A stretch of DNA of 14,150 nt from Micavibrio_B sp044238965 (GTDB taxonomy: Bacteria > Pseudomonadota > Alphaproteobacteria > Micavibrionales > Micavibrionaceae). The stretch covers positions 1-14,150 of the forward strand of contig JBIICJ010000039.1 in NCBI GenBank assembly GCA_044238965.1. Direction: 5' to 3'. The position numbers and the translations under genes are program-made. This document shows, one piece after another, positions 1-6,759 of the stretch. Below the pieces are notes generated by a model. That model searched no databases. It was not told the origin of the DNA and was given only the letters and a program-made list of their open reading frames with translations. Position 1 is the first letter of the stretch. Each line of letters starts with the position of its first letter.

Positions 1-105
1 GACAATGTATCGGAAGATCACATCAGTGTTGATCGATTAAAAAAAGCAGATGAAATTAAATTGACGAATTCAATTTGGAAACGACGTAGCGCTATTTTAA
101 TTTAG
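1..105 (+). CDS. C-terminal end of a gene cut by the window edge; probable class IV aminotransferase (PabC/BCAT-like)
   Basis: The first reading frame is open from base 1 to a TAG at 103-105 and gives the last 34 residues of a protein whose start lies outside the window. The segment DRLKKADEIKLTNSIW resembles the C-terminal signature of fold-type IV PLP enzymes, such as aminodeoxychorismate lyase and branched-chain or D-amino-acid aminotransferases. There, an ADE(V/I)FLTNS-type motif forms part of the cofactor and substrate pocket. Recognition rests on this short motif alone, so the family is tentative and the substrate unknown. The stop overlaps the atpC stop by four bases (102-105) in convergent orientation, which supports a real gene end. 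It could also be an unrelated tail that happens to match. Confidence 0.45.
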   Translation, partial: DNVSEDHISVDRLKKADEIKLTNSIWKRRSAILI

Positions 106-521
106 GCAGCACGAACCGCGTCAATCATGGCATTTACCAATACCTGACGTTCGGCAATATTTGCGCGCTCAAAATCTGTGGTGGCAACAGATAAATCTTC
201 GCCCAAATGTTTCAATTCTTGTTCTAATTTTTCGGCATTTAATTTTGATACTTCGAAGGCTTGTTCCGCCAAAATCGTGCAATGGTCCGCACCAATATCA
301 GCAAAGCCGCCCGCTACGAAAATGCGTTCTTTAACGCCGTTATCAGATGTTTCGATGGTTACAACACCCGCACGCATAGATACAACAAGCGCCATGTGTC
401 CCGCACGCACACCCACATCACCCATATCACCTGGTAATGTCACTTGCCATGCAGGCGCAGACACCAATTTTCGTTCAGGTGATACAAGTTCAAATTGGAA
501 TGTTGTGGCAAGGTCAGCCAT
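102..521 (-). CDS. atpC: F1 ATP synthase subunit epsilon
   Basis: This 139-residue protein is the epsilon subunit of the F1 sector, part of the central rotor stalk that couples gamma to the membrane c-ring and can inhibit ATP hydrolysis. The N-terminal half (about 5-88) is the beta-sandwich domain, beginning FQFELVSPERKL and containing the family pattern LPGDMGDVGVRAGHM. The rest (about 90-139) is the charged helical hairpin. Length is normal for the family. The ATG at 519-521 is preceded by AAGGA about nine bases upstream. It is the last gene of the minus-strand atpHAGDC operon, 30 bases after atpD. Its TAA overlaps the stop of the convergent gene at the left edge. I see no terminator hairpin within the overlap. 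Confidence 0.97.
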   Translation of the reverse strand: MADLATTFQFELVSPERKLVSAPAWQVTLPGDMGDVGVRAGHMALVVSMRAGVVTIETSDNGVKERIFVAGGFADIGADHCTILAEQAFEVSKLNAEKLEQELKHLGEDLSVATTDFERANIAERQVLVNAMIDAVRAA

Positions 522-551
522 GGCGTTTTGTCCTTATTCCTTTTGTATCAA

Positions 552-1973
552 TTACGCAGCTTCAGCCGCCATTTTTTTCGCTTTGTCGATCGCCTGGTCG
601 ATTGAACCTACCATATAGAATGCAGATTCAGGCAAGTGATCCAATTCACCATCAACAATCATGCGAAAGCCCTTAATGGTATCTTCGAGTGATACGAACA
701 CGCCAGGAGAACCTGTGAAAACTTCTGCCACGTGGAATGGTTGTGACAAGAAACGTTGGATCTTACGCGCACGCGCAACAACCAATTTATCGTCTTCAGA
801 TAATTCATCCATACCCAAGATCGCGATAATGTCTTGGAGTGCTTTGTATGTTTGCAATGTTTTTTGAACATCAGTTGCACATTTATAATGCGCATCACCC
901 ACAACGCGTGGATCCAAAATACGTGATGTTGAATCAAGTGGATCAACCGCAGGATAAATACCCAATTCCGCAATTTGACGTGACAAAACGGTGGTCGCAT
1001 CAAGGTGTGAGAATGTGGTTGCAGGCGCAGGGTCGGTCAAGTCATCCGCAGGAACGTAAACGGCCTGAACAGATGTAATCGAACCTTTGTTTGTTGATGT
1101 AATGCGTTCTTGTAATGCACCCATGTCGGTTGCCAATGTTGGTTGGTAACCCACGGCCGATGGAATACGACCAAGCAAGGCCGATACTTCCGCGCCCGCT
1201 TGGGTGAAACGGAACACGTTATCCATGAAGAATAAAACGTCTTGGCCTTCTTGGTCACGGAAATATTCCGCCATGGTCAAACCTGTTAAGGCAACGCGTG
1301 CACGCGCGCCTGGGGGTTCATTCATTTGACCATAGATCAAAGCCGCTTTTGATTTTTGTGAATCACCAGGAACGATAACGCCCGATTCAATCATCTCATG
1401 ATACAAATCATTTCCTTCACGTGTACGTTCACCAACGCCCGCGAATACAGATACACCACCATGTTGTTTTGCGATGTTATTGATCAATTCCATGATGGTC
1501 ACGGTTTTACCAACGCCCGCACCACCGAACAAACCGATTTTACCACCCTTGGCATATGGACACATAAGGTCGATAACTTTGATACCTGTTACTAATTGTT
1601 CGGTTTCAGTTGCTTGGTCTGTGAATGATGGTGCCGCGCGGTGAATTGGATAATGTTTTTTTGCATTAACGACACCACGTTCATCAATTGGTTGACCGAT
1701 AACGTCCAAAATACGACCTAAAACCTCAGGGCCGACAGGAACAGAAATTGGCGCGCCTGTATCAAGCACTTCGGCGCCGCGCACCAAACCATCGGTTGAA
1801 TCCATCGCGATACAACGCACGGTGTTTTCACCCAAATGTTGTGCCACTTCCATCACAAGTGTTTTGCCTTCGTTTTGGGTTGTAACCGCATTTAAAATCG
1901 CAGGTACATTGCCATCAACGAATTGTACGTCAACTACCGCGCCCAATACTTGTGAAATTTTTCCGTTTGCCAT
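552..1973 (-). CDS. atpD: F1 ATP synthase subunit beta (catalytic)
   Basis: Catalytic beta subunit, 473 residues, which makes or hydrolyses ATP at the alpha-beta interface on the cytoplasmic face of the inner membrane. The Walker A loop GGAGVGKT is at 150-157 with its lysine at 156. The catalytic glutamate lies in GERTREG (E182). The Walker B aspartate is D251 in FFMDNVFRF. The DELSEED loop is present as DELSEDD (390-396). I chose the ATG at 1971-1973 (MANGKIS) because AGAGGA sits seven bases upstream. The frame is open to an in-frame ATG at 1997, but that would add eight charged residues encoded by the leader and its Shine-Dalgarno site. It lies 32 bases after atpG and 30 before atpC. Confidence 0.98.
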   Translation of the reverse strand: MANGKISQVLGAVVDVQFVDGNVPAILNAVTTQNEGKTLVMEVAQHLGENTVRCIAMDSTDGLVRGAEVLDTGAPISVPVGPEVLGRILDVIGQPIDERGVVNAKKHYPIHRAAPSFTDQATETEQLVTGIKVIDLMCPYAKGGKIGLFGGAGVGKTVTIMELINNIAKQHGGVSVFAGVGERTREGNDLYHEMIESGVIVPGDSQKSKAALIYGQMNEPPGARARVALTGLTMAEYFRDQEGQDVLFFMDNVFRFTQAGAEVSALLGRIPSAVGYQPTLATDMGALQERITSTNKGSITSVQAVYVPADDLTDPAPATTFSHLDATTVLSRQIAELGIYPAVDPLDSTSRILDPRVVGDAHYKCATDVQKTLQTYKALQDIIAILGMDELSEDDKLVVARARKIQRFLSQPFHVAEVFTGSPGVFVSLEDTIKGFRMIVDGELDHLPESAFYMVGSIDQAIDKAKKMAAEAA

Positions 1974-2005
1974 TTTCGTTTCCTCTTTTTCAATCAAAAA
2001 ATTTG

Positions 2006-2917
2006 TTATAAAGCTTCCGCACCTGAAATGATTTCAATCAATTCTTTGGTAATTTGTGCCTGACGGGCACGGTTATATACCAAGCTCAATTTCTTAATCA
2101 TATCGCCAGCATTACGGGTTGAATTATCCATTGCCTGCATACGAGCGGCTTGTTCGCCTGCGGCGCTGTCCAATAACGCGCGGAATACTTGCACCGAAAT
2201 ATTTTTCGGCAATAATTTTTCCAAAATGGTTTCTTCATCTGGCTCATACGAATAAGGTGATGAAGCTTTTACTTCGTCCACTTCTGCGTTCTTTTTATTT
2301 TGGTTTGATACAGCTGGCGCAGGAACTTTGAATGGGATTAATTGTTGTACAATTGGCTTTTGTGTAAGCACCGATACGAATTGGTTATAAATCATGGTGC
2401 ACACATCAAATTTATCCGCGCCAAATTCACGCATGATGATATCAGATACAGATTGCGCTTCGGCAAAATTCACAACGGTTTTTGCACCGATACCTGAAAT
2501 ATTATCAATGATCATTGATCCAAATTCGCGTTTTAAAATATCGCGCGCCTTGCGACCAACACAAACGATACTCACTTCTTTTTGATCAGCGATCAAATCG
2601 CGAATTTGAACACGCGCAAAACGCAAAAGATTTGCATTAAACCCGCCACACAAACCACGATCAGATGTCACAACAATTACCAAATGTTTTTGGTCATTGC
2701 CTGTACCAACCAATAATTTCGGGCCTGTATTACCAGTCACATTTGCGGCGACGCGTGCCAGCATATCACCCATTGCACGCGCATAAGGTTGTGATGCCTC
2801 AGCTTGGTCTTGGGCTTTTTTCAATTTCGATGCAGCCACCATTTTCATGGCAGACGTAATCTTCCGTGTTGATTTCACAGAAGTGATACGATCACGATAT
2901 TGGCGCAATGAAGGCAT
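2006..2917 (-). CDS. atpG: F1 ATP synthase subunit gamma
   Basis: The gamma subunit is the rotating central shaft inside the alpha3-beta3 ring. The 303-residue protein starts MPSLRQYRDRITSVKSTRKI, the family's N-terminal helix that reaches into the ring, followed by the conserved M-K-M-V-A-A-S-K-L stretch (24-32). SDRGLCGGFN (85-94) marks the Rossmann-like domain. The C-terminal helix (about 240-303) with YNRARQAQITKELIEI is the other half of the coiled-coil axle. Length is slightly above the usual 285-295, due to a hydrophilic loop around residues 195-225 (NQNKKNAEVDEVKAS). The ATG at 2915-2917 has only a weak GGGA-type ribosome site. It follows atpA by 26 bases. Confidence 0.97.
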   Translation of the reverse strand: MPSLRQYRDRITSVKSTRKITSAMKMVAASKLKKAQDQAEASQPYARAMGDMLARVAANVTGNTGPKLLVGTGNDQKHLVIVVTSDRGLCGGFNANLLRFARVQIRDLIADQKEVSIVCVGRKARDILKREFGSMIIDNISGIGAKTVVNFAEAQSVSDIIMREFGADKFDVCTMIYNQFVSVLTQKPIVQQLIPFKVPAPAVSNQNKKNAEVDEVKASSPYSYEPDEETILEKLLPKNISVQVFRALLDSAAGEQAARMQAMDNSTRNAGDMIKKLSLVYNRARQAQITKELIEIISGAEAL

Positions 2918-2943
2918 GTGCTGTTATCCCGTATCCGTTGAAA

Positions 2944-4488
2944 TTACGCCGCTAATTTCGCGGTGTAACCATTGGTGAAGTTTTCTAAGAACGTGCTGAT
3001 TTCTTTTTCAAGATCTTTATCAAGCGCTTTCTTGGTGCGGATTTGTTCCAAAATGCCTGCACCTGCACCGCGTAATGTTGCCAACAAATCAGCTTCATAT
3101 GCGTTCACAGAATTAACAGGAACTTTATCCAAATAACCACGTGTGCCTGCGAACAAAACAACCACTTGTTCTTCAACCGCGAGCGGTGAGTATTGTGGTT
3201 GTTTGAGCAATTGTGTCAAACGGGCGCCGCGTGCGAGCAATTTTTGTGTTGACGCATCAAGGTCAGATGCAAATTGCGCGAACGCTTCCATTTCACGATA
3301 TTGCGCGAGTTCCAATTTGATTGTACCCGCAACTTGTTTCATCGCCTTAATCTGCGCCGCAGATCCCACGCGTGATACCGACAAACCAACGTTAATCGCA
3401 GGGCGGATACCTTTGTAGAACAAAGCGGTTTCAAGGAAGATCTGACCATCGGTAATCGAAATCACGTTGGTTGGAATATATGCAGATACGTCACCACCTT
3501 GGGTTTCGATCACTGGCAATGCGGTTAATGAACCCGCGCCATTTGCATCAGATAATTTCGCCGCACGTTCCAAAAGACGTGAGTGAATATAGAATACGTC
3601 ACCTGGGTACGCTTCACGACCTGGTGGACGACGAAGCAATAATGACATTTGACGATATGCCACAGCTTGTTTTGATAAATCATCATAAACCGCTAACGCA
3701 TGCATGCCGTTATCACGGAAATATTCACCCATCGCGCAACCTGTATAAGGCGCAAGGAATTGCATTGGCGCAGGATCAGATGCGGTTGCCGCAACAACGA
3801 TTGAATATTCCATCGCGCCCGCTTCTTCTAATTCTTTGACCAATTTAACAACCGTAGAACGTTTTTGACCGATAGCAACATACACGCAATATAATTTATC
3901 TTTTTCGCTTGCGCCTTTGTTCACATTTTTTTGGTTGATGATCGCATCAAGCGCAACCGCAGTTTTACCTGTTTGACGGTCACCAATGATCAATTCACGT
4001 TGACCGCGACCCACAGGCACAAGCGCATCAAGCGCTTTCAAACCTGTTTGCATTGGCTCATGCACAGATTTACGTGGGATAATGCCAGGCGCTTTGACTT
4101 CAACGCGGCGGAATTCTTTTGTACCCAACGGGCCCTTGCCATCGATCGGGTTACCCAAACCATCAACAACGCGACCGAGCAATTCTTTCCCAACGGGAAC
4201 TTGCACGATTTCGCCCGTACGTTTGACGATATCGCCTTCTTTGATGTAACGGTCATCACCGAAAATAACCACACCAACGTTATCGGATTCAAGGTTGAGC
4301 GCCATGCCTTTGATACCGCCTGGGAATTCAACCATCTCACCCGCGCGCACTTGGTCAAGACCATAAACACGAGCAACACCGTCACCAACGGATAACACTT
4401 GACCCACTTCGGCAACGCTAGCTTGCGCTCCAAATTCGGCGATCTGTTTAACAAGAATGTCAGAAATTTCTGCAGCGCGGATTTCCAT
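2944..4488 (-). CDS. atpA: F1 ATP synthase subunit alpha
   Basis: The alpha subunit, 514 residues, carries the non-catalytic nucleotide sites and supplies the arginine finger to the beta catalytic site. The N-terminal beta-barrel domain (about 25-95) includes VGDGVARVYGL. The P-loop GDRQTGKT is at 169-176. The segment with LSVSRVGSAAQ holds the conserved arginine, and the helical C-terminal domain follows. Length matches the family. The ATG at 4486-4488 starts two bases after the atpH stop, with AGAGG about ten bases upstream inside the atpH tail, so the two are probably translationally coupled. Nothing is unusual in the key residues. Confidence 0.98.
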   Translation of the reverse strand: MEIRAAEISDILVKQIAEFGAQASVAEVGQVLSVGDGVARVYGLDQVRAGEMVEFPGGIKGMALNLESDNVGVVIFGDDRYIKEGDIVKRTGEIVQVPVGKELLGRVVDGLGNPIDGKGPLGTKEFRRVEVKAPGIIPRKSVHEPMQTGLKALDALVPVGRGQRELIIGDRQTGKTAVALDAIINQKNVNKGASEKDKLYCVYVAIGQKRSTVVKLVKELEEAGAMEYSIVVAATASDPAPMQFLAPYTGCAMGEYFRDNGMHALAVYDDLSKQAVAYRQMSLLLRRPPGREAYPGDVFYIHSRLLERAAKLSDANGAGSLTALPVIETQGGDVSAYIPTNVISITDGQIFLETALFYKGIRPAINVGLSVSRVGSAAQIKAMKQVAGTIKLELAQYREMEAFAQFASDLDASTQKLLARGARLTQLLKQPQYSPLAVEEQVVVLFAGTRGYLDKVPVNSVNAYEADLLATLRGAGAGILEQIRTKKALDKDLEKEISTFLENFTNGYTAKLAA

Positions 4489-4490
4489 GA

Positions 4491-5078
4491 TTAAGCAACC
4501 TCTTTGTGTGATTGGTTTTGATTTGAATTTGATTGTAAAGTTTGTTTGAGACGATCAAGTTTTGATTTCACGGTGTCATCGACCAACTGCGATCCCACAG
4601 TAACCATCATACCGCCAAGCAATGTTGGATCGACGGTGATATTTAAATGTGCATCAAGACCGAGTGATTGTTTCAATCCTGCCTTTAATGCGTTTTGTTG
4701 TTCGGATGATAAAGCATGCGCGGTGCGAACGATCGCTTCCACTTCGCCGCGATTTGTCGCACAGATTTTTAAAACTTGTTTAGCGATATTGCCCAATGAT
4801 GATAAACGACCATTTTGCGCGAGTACGCCCAAAAATTTTTGGGTGACGGCATGAAATTGCGCTGTGGATGATAAAGCTGTAACAAGACCTTGCATCGCCT
4901 TGCGCCCCATCAAAGGTGATGACAATGTGCGCGCTAATTCTGGTGACGATATTAACATCGCCACAATGTCACGCATATCTTGTTCAACAACAGGAATCGA
5001 TTGGGCTTGATCCGCCACCTTTAACAAGGCCTGAGCGTATCGTGTAGAAACTTGGGCAGAAGACGAGGATTTTGCCAC
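4491..5078 (-). CDS. atpH: F1 ATP synthase subunit delta (OSCP), GTG start
   Basis: The delta subunit, 195 residues, is the peripheral-stalk cap that ties the top of F1 to the b subunits. The N-terminal six-helix domain begins with the family pattern RYAQALLKVA (13-22). The C-terminal part contains the conserved LGG followed by MMVTVGSQLVDDTVKSKLDRL, typical of OSCP/delta. The only start that keeps the N-terminus is GTG at 5076-5078, and AAAGGA sits eight bases upstream. It is the first gene of the operon; the Fo genes (atpB, E, F) are not in the window, the usual arrangement in Alphaproteobacteria. The C-terminus is rich in Asn, Gln and Ser (QSNSNQNQS), consistent with a flexible tail. Confidence 0.96.
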   Translation of the reverse strand: MAKSSSSAQVSTRYAQALLKVADQAQSIPVVEQDMRDIVAMLISSPELARTLSSPLMGRKAMQGLVTALSSTAQFHAVTQKFLGVLAQNGRLSSLGNIAKQVLKICATNRGEVEAIVRTAHALSSEQQNALKAGLKQSLGLDAHLNITVDPTLLGGMMVTVGSQLVDDTVKSKLDRLKQTLQSNSNQNQSHKEVA

Positions 5079-5186
5079 GTCAGGTGTCCTTTCTGGATTG
5101 GCGAATTATGGGGTTCACCTATGTTTTAGGGTTGGCGTTGAAGTATCACGTGGGAATTGTAAAATCAAGTCCTAATCCACGGTTTT
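5079..5186 (-). promoter_or_regulatory. Leader and possible promoter of the atpHAGDC operon
   Basis: This 108-base gap between traX and atpH should hold the atp operon promoter. On the minus strand there is TTGATT (5168-5163), then 17 bases and a poor TACTTC (5145-5140). Alternatively, TACAAT (5161-5156) matches the -10 consensus well but has no good -35. A pair of arms, AGGTG and CACCT (plus 5082-5086 and 5116-5120), flanks the ribosome-binding site, and an inner CC/GG could pair with part of it. I see no terminator with a T-run after traX, so readthrough from traX into atp is possible. The promoter assignment is weak. Confidence 0.25.
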
Positions 5187-5939
5187 TCACCAATATTTAA
5201 TTGGCGCAAACCAAGCATAGCCCCCCAGCATAAAATATGCTGAAATCAACTTAAATAAGACCAAATGCGCAACATAGATCCATAGCGTGTTACGCCCCGC
5301 AAATTGTAAAAGTTTGTTTTTCTGCCCATAAAATTCCATTGGCGCGAATCGCCATAACAAGATCCCGATAGGAATAAGCCCTATTGCCAGAGCAAGAGCT
5401 TGGAATGCCATAAAATTAAACACCACTACTTGGCTTATGAAGTACAATATAATTGCACCGATCCATATAGGTTTAGCCCATATATTCCCCTCACGAATGG
5501 AATAACCACCCAACGCCAATACCATTGCCGCGGCGCCATATTCGACCACCATCATGCTCGGCCAATAGATAAGAGTCAAAACAAAAGCCATTGTAATCAT
5601 TGATTCTTTTGAAATCATGATATTGCGGGCAATCCAATCAATTGTCAGGCGAATGATTAAAAAAGTTGCCAAAATTGTGACGGGGAATATCGCCCCGCCT
5701 GTAATAAGGTTGGTCATGGTAACCACCAAAACCCCTACCCATAACGGCCAACCAATATCACGCGAGCGAGCATACCCGATTAAAAAACACCAAATCGGTA
5801 CGCATAACCGCCCAATCACGCGGAACCACAATTCATCGGGGAAAAAGTAAAACCCCACATGGTCAACCAGCATCAACACCAATGCCAAAACCTTCAAAAG
5901 GTCATAATTGGTTACATAAGTAGATGTTTTTGTTGACAT
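5187..5939 (-). CDS. TraX-like integral membrane protein
   Basis: A 250-residue polytopic membrane protein with about eight or nine hydrophobic segments (roughly 13-33, 41-57, 64-82, 83-101, 112-127, 130-145, 157-177, 178-196, 217-239). The N-terminal block KVLALVLMLVDHVGFYFFP, followed by RVIGRLCVPIWCFLIGYA, resembles the TraX family (PF05857), with the conserved DHxG (D26-H27) and GR.(C/A).P motif. The founding member, F-plasmid TraX, N-acetylates pilin; chromosomal homologues are mostly uncharacterised. The C-terminal FAGRNTLWIYVAHL also recalls membrane acyltransferases. I chose the ATG at 5937-5939, which puts the first membrane helix near the N-terminus as in relatives, although it has no clear Shine-Dalgarno site. 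An ATG at 5970-5972 would add 11 residues. No conjugation genes are nearby. Confidence 0.75.
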   Translation of the reverse strand: MSTKTSTYVTNYDLLKVLALVLMLVDHVGFYFFPDELWFRVIGRLCVPIWCFLIGYARSRDIGWPLWVGVLVVTMTNLITGGAIFPVTILATFLIIRLTIDWIARNIMISKESMITMAFVLTLIYWPSMMVVEYGAAAMVLALGGYSIREGNIWAKPIWIGAIILYFISQVVVFNFMAFQALALAIGLIPIGILLWRFAPMEFYGQKNKLLQFAGRNTLWIYVAHLVLFKLISAYFMLGGYAWFAPIKYW

Positions 5940-5962
5940 AATCGTTTTTAATTTGCTAGGGT
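5933..5962 (+). promoter_or_regulatory. Predicted sigma-70 promoter of the gene at 5971, giving a nearly leaderless transcript
   Basis: A perfect -35 TTGACA lies at 5933-5938, followed after 18 bases by TAGGGT at 5957-5962, which is preceded by TG one base upstream (TGCTAGGGT, an extended -10). Start of transcription would be about 5969-5971, on or next to the ATG at 5971. The -35 hexamer overlaps the start codon of the divergent TraX-like gene (5937-5939). The match is visible in the sequence; the start point is inferred from spacing. Confidence 0.55.
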
Positions 5963-5970
5963 CTGCGGGC

Positions 5971-6759
5971 ATGAGTTATAGCCCCGTCGCCACCATAGAT
6001 GGAATTGAGTTCCACCCGCAAGCGTCAAATGTGGGTATTGTCACCGATTATTCTAAATTTCTTGAAAATATTCCTAACCCTGAACTAAGCGCGACTATCT
6101 GGCGCCGCGCCCTTCGCCGTCAAGAATATATAGATGTGTTTAACAACGCATCAGGCGCGCGTGATTTGATTCACGATGTAAATGAAAATATTCTGACCGC
6201 ATCAATTATTCCTCACTCAAATGGATTGCTAAGATATTTATATAAATCAAAAGAAAGTGGGAAAGTTATCGATTTGAAAGAAGGTCGATTTATAGATTTT
6301 TTTGATCACGCCCCTTTTTTAAAGGACGATATTGAATTTGCAGTTCGTAACCTTCTTACAAAAAATCATAACGCCATCATCATCCAATTCTTAAATGAAT
6401 ACCCTGATCAAAGACGACAAAATCCAAATAATGAAACGCATTATTTTCACATTGATAAAAGACCAACCTTTTATATCCAAATCGGCGGCGCGGGTTTAGA
6501 ATTTACAAATGCTATTGCAAATTATCGGATGAAACCGACAATACCCGTTGGTTTTGGTGAGGATGATTTATCAACAATACATATAGCTCCCAGCATTGAC
6601 GAAAATAATGTTAAACCCAATGAAATCGGCACTTTAAAACCTGCTGATTTAATGCATTTCAATGGATGGGCGTCTGGACGTGCGCTCGTTCACCGTGCAC
6701 CACTTGAATCTGCCGTTAAACGAGAGGGTCGTTTAGCCATTAGTATTTATCCAGCCTAA
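5971..6759 (+). CDS. Uncharacterised protein, possibly DUF1826-like, with an HxD...H...R metal-site pattern
   Basis: A 262-residue soluble protein with no signal peptide or membrane segment; I do not recognise it with certainty. An N-terminal IWRRALRRQ (43-51), a central HYFHID with H160 and D162, then GGAGLEFTN (172-180), and a C-terminal LMHFNGWA...LVHRAP...EGRLAIS resemble the layout I recall for DUF1826 proteins. The spacing H160-x-D162, H241, R254 also fits the Fe(II)/2-oxoglutarate oxygenase pattern on a double-stranded beta-helix. Both are inferences from motifs. The ATG at 5971 is preferred over an in-frame TTG at 5953, because the predicted promoter runs to about 5969 and AGGG lies nine bases upstream. 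GC is about 32% over 6181-6420, well below the atp genes. It ends convergently with priA, overlapping by four bases. Confidence 0.6.
   Translation: MSYSPVATIDGIEFHPQASNVGIVTDYSKFLENIPNPELSATIWRRALRRQEYIDVFNNASGARDLIHDVNENILTASIIPHSNGLLRYLYKSKESGKVIDLKEGRFIDFFDHAPFLKDDIEFAVRNLLTKNHNAIIIQFLNEYPDQRRQNPNNETHYFHIDKRPTFYIQIGGAGLEFTNAIANYRMKPTIPVGFGEDDLSTIHIAPSIDENNVKPNEIGTLKPADLMHFNGWASGRALVHRAPLESAVKREGRLAISIYPA

Noticed and set aside
178..618. Plus-strand open frame across atpC and the end of atpD
   Set aside because: Runs antisense across two conserved genes, with low-complexity composition and no ribosome site or domain.
1974..1997. Longer AtpD start at 1997
   Set aside because: It would place the AGAGGA ribosome site inside the coding region and add eight residues absent from beta subunits as I know them.
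3931..4454. Long open frames opposite and within atpA (3931-4395 plus, 4038-4454 minus)
   Set aside because: They are antisense or alternative-frame shadows of atpA; their translations have no motifs and the atpA frame is fully accounted for.
5187..5939. Part of a conjugation system
   Set aside because: Only a TraX-like protein is present; no pilin, relaxase or type IV secretion genes occur in the window.
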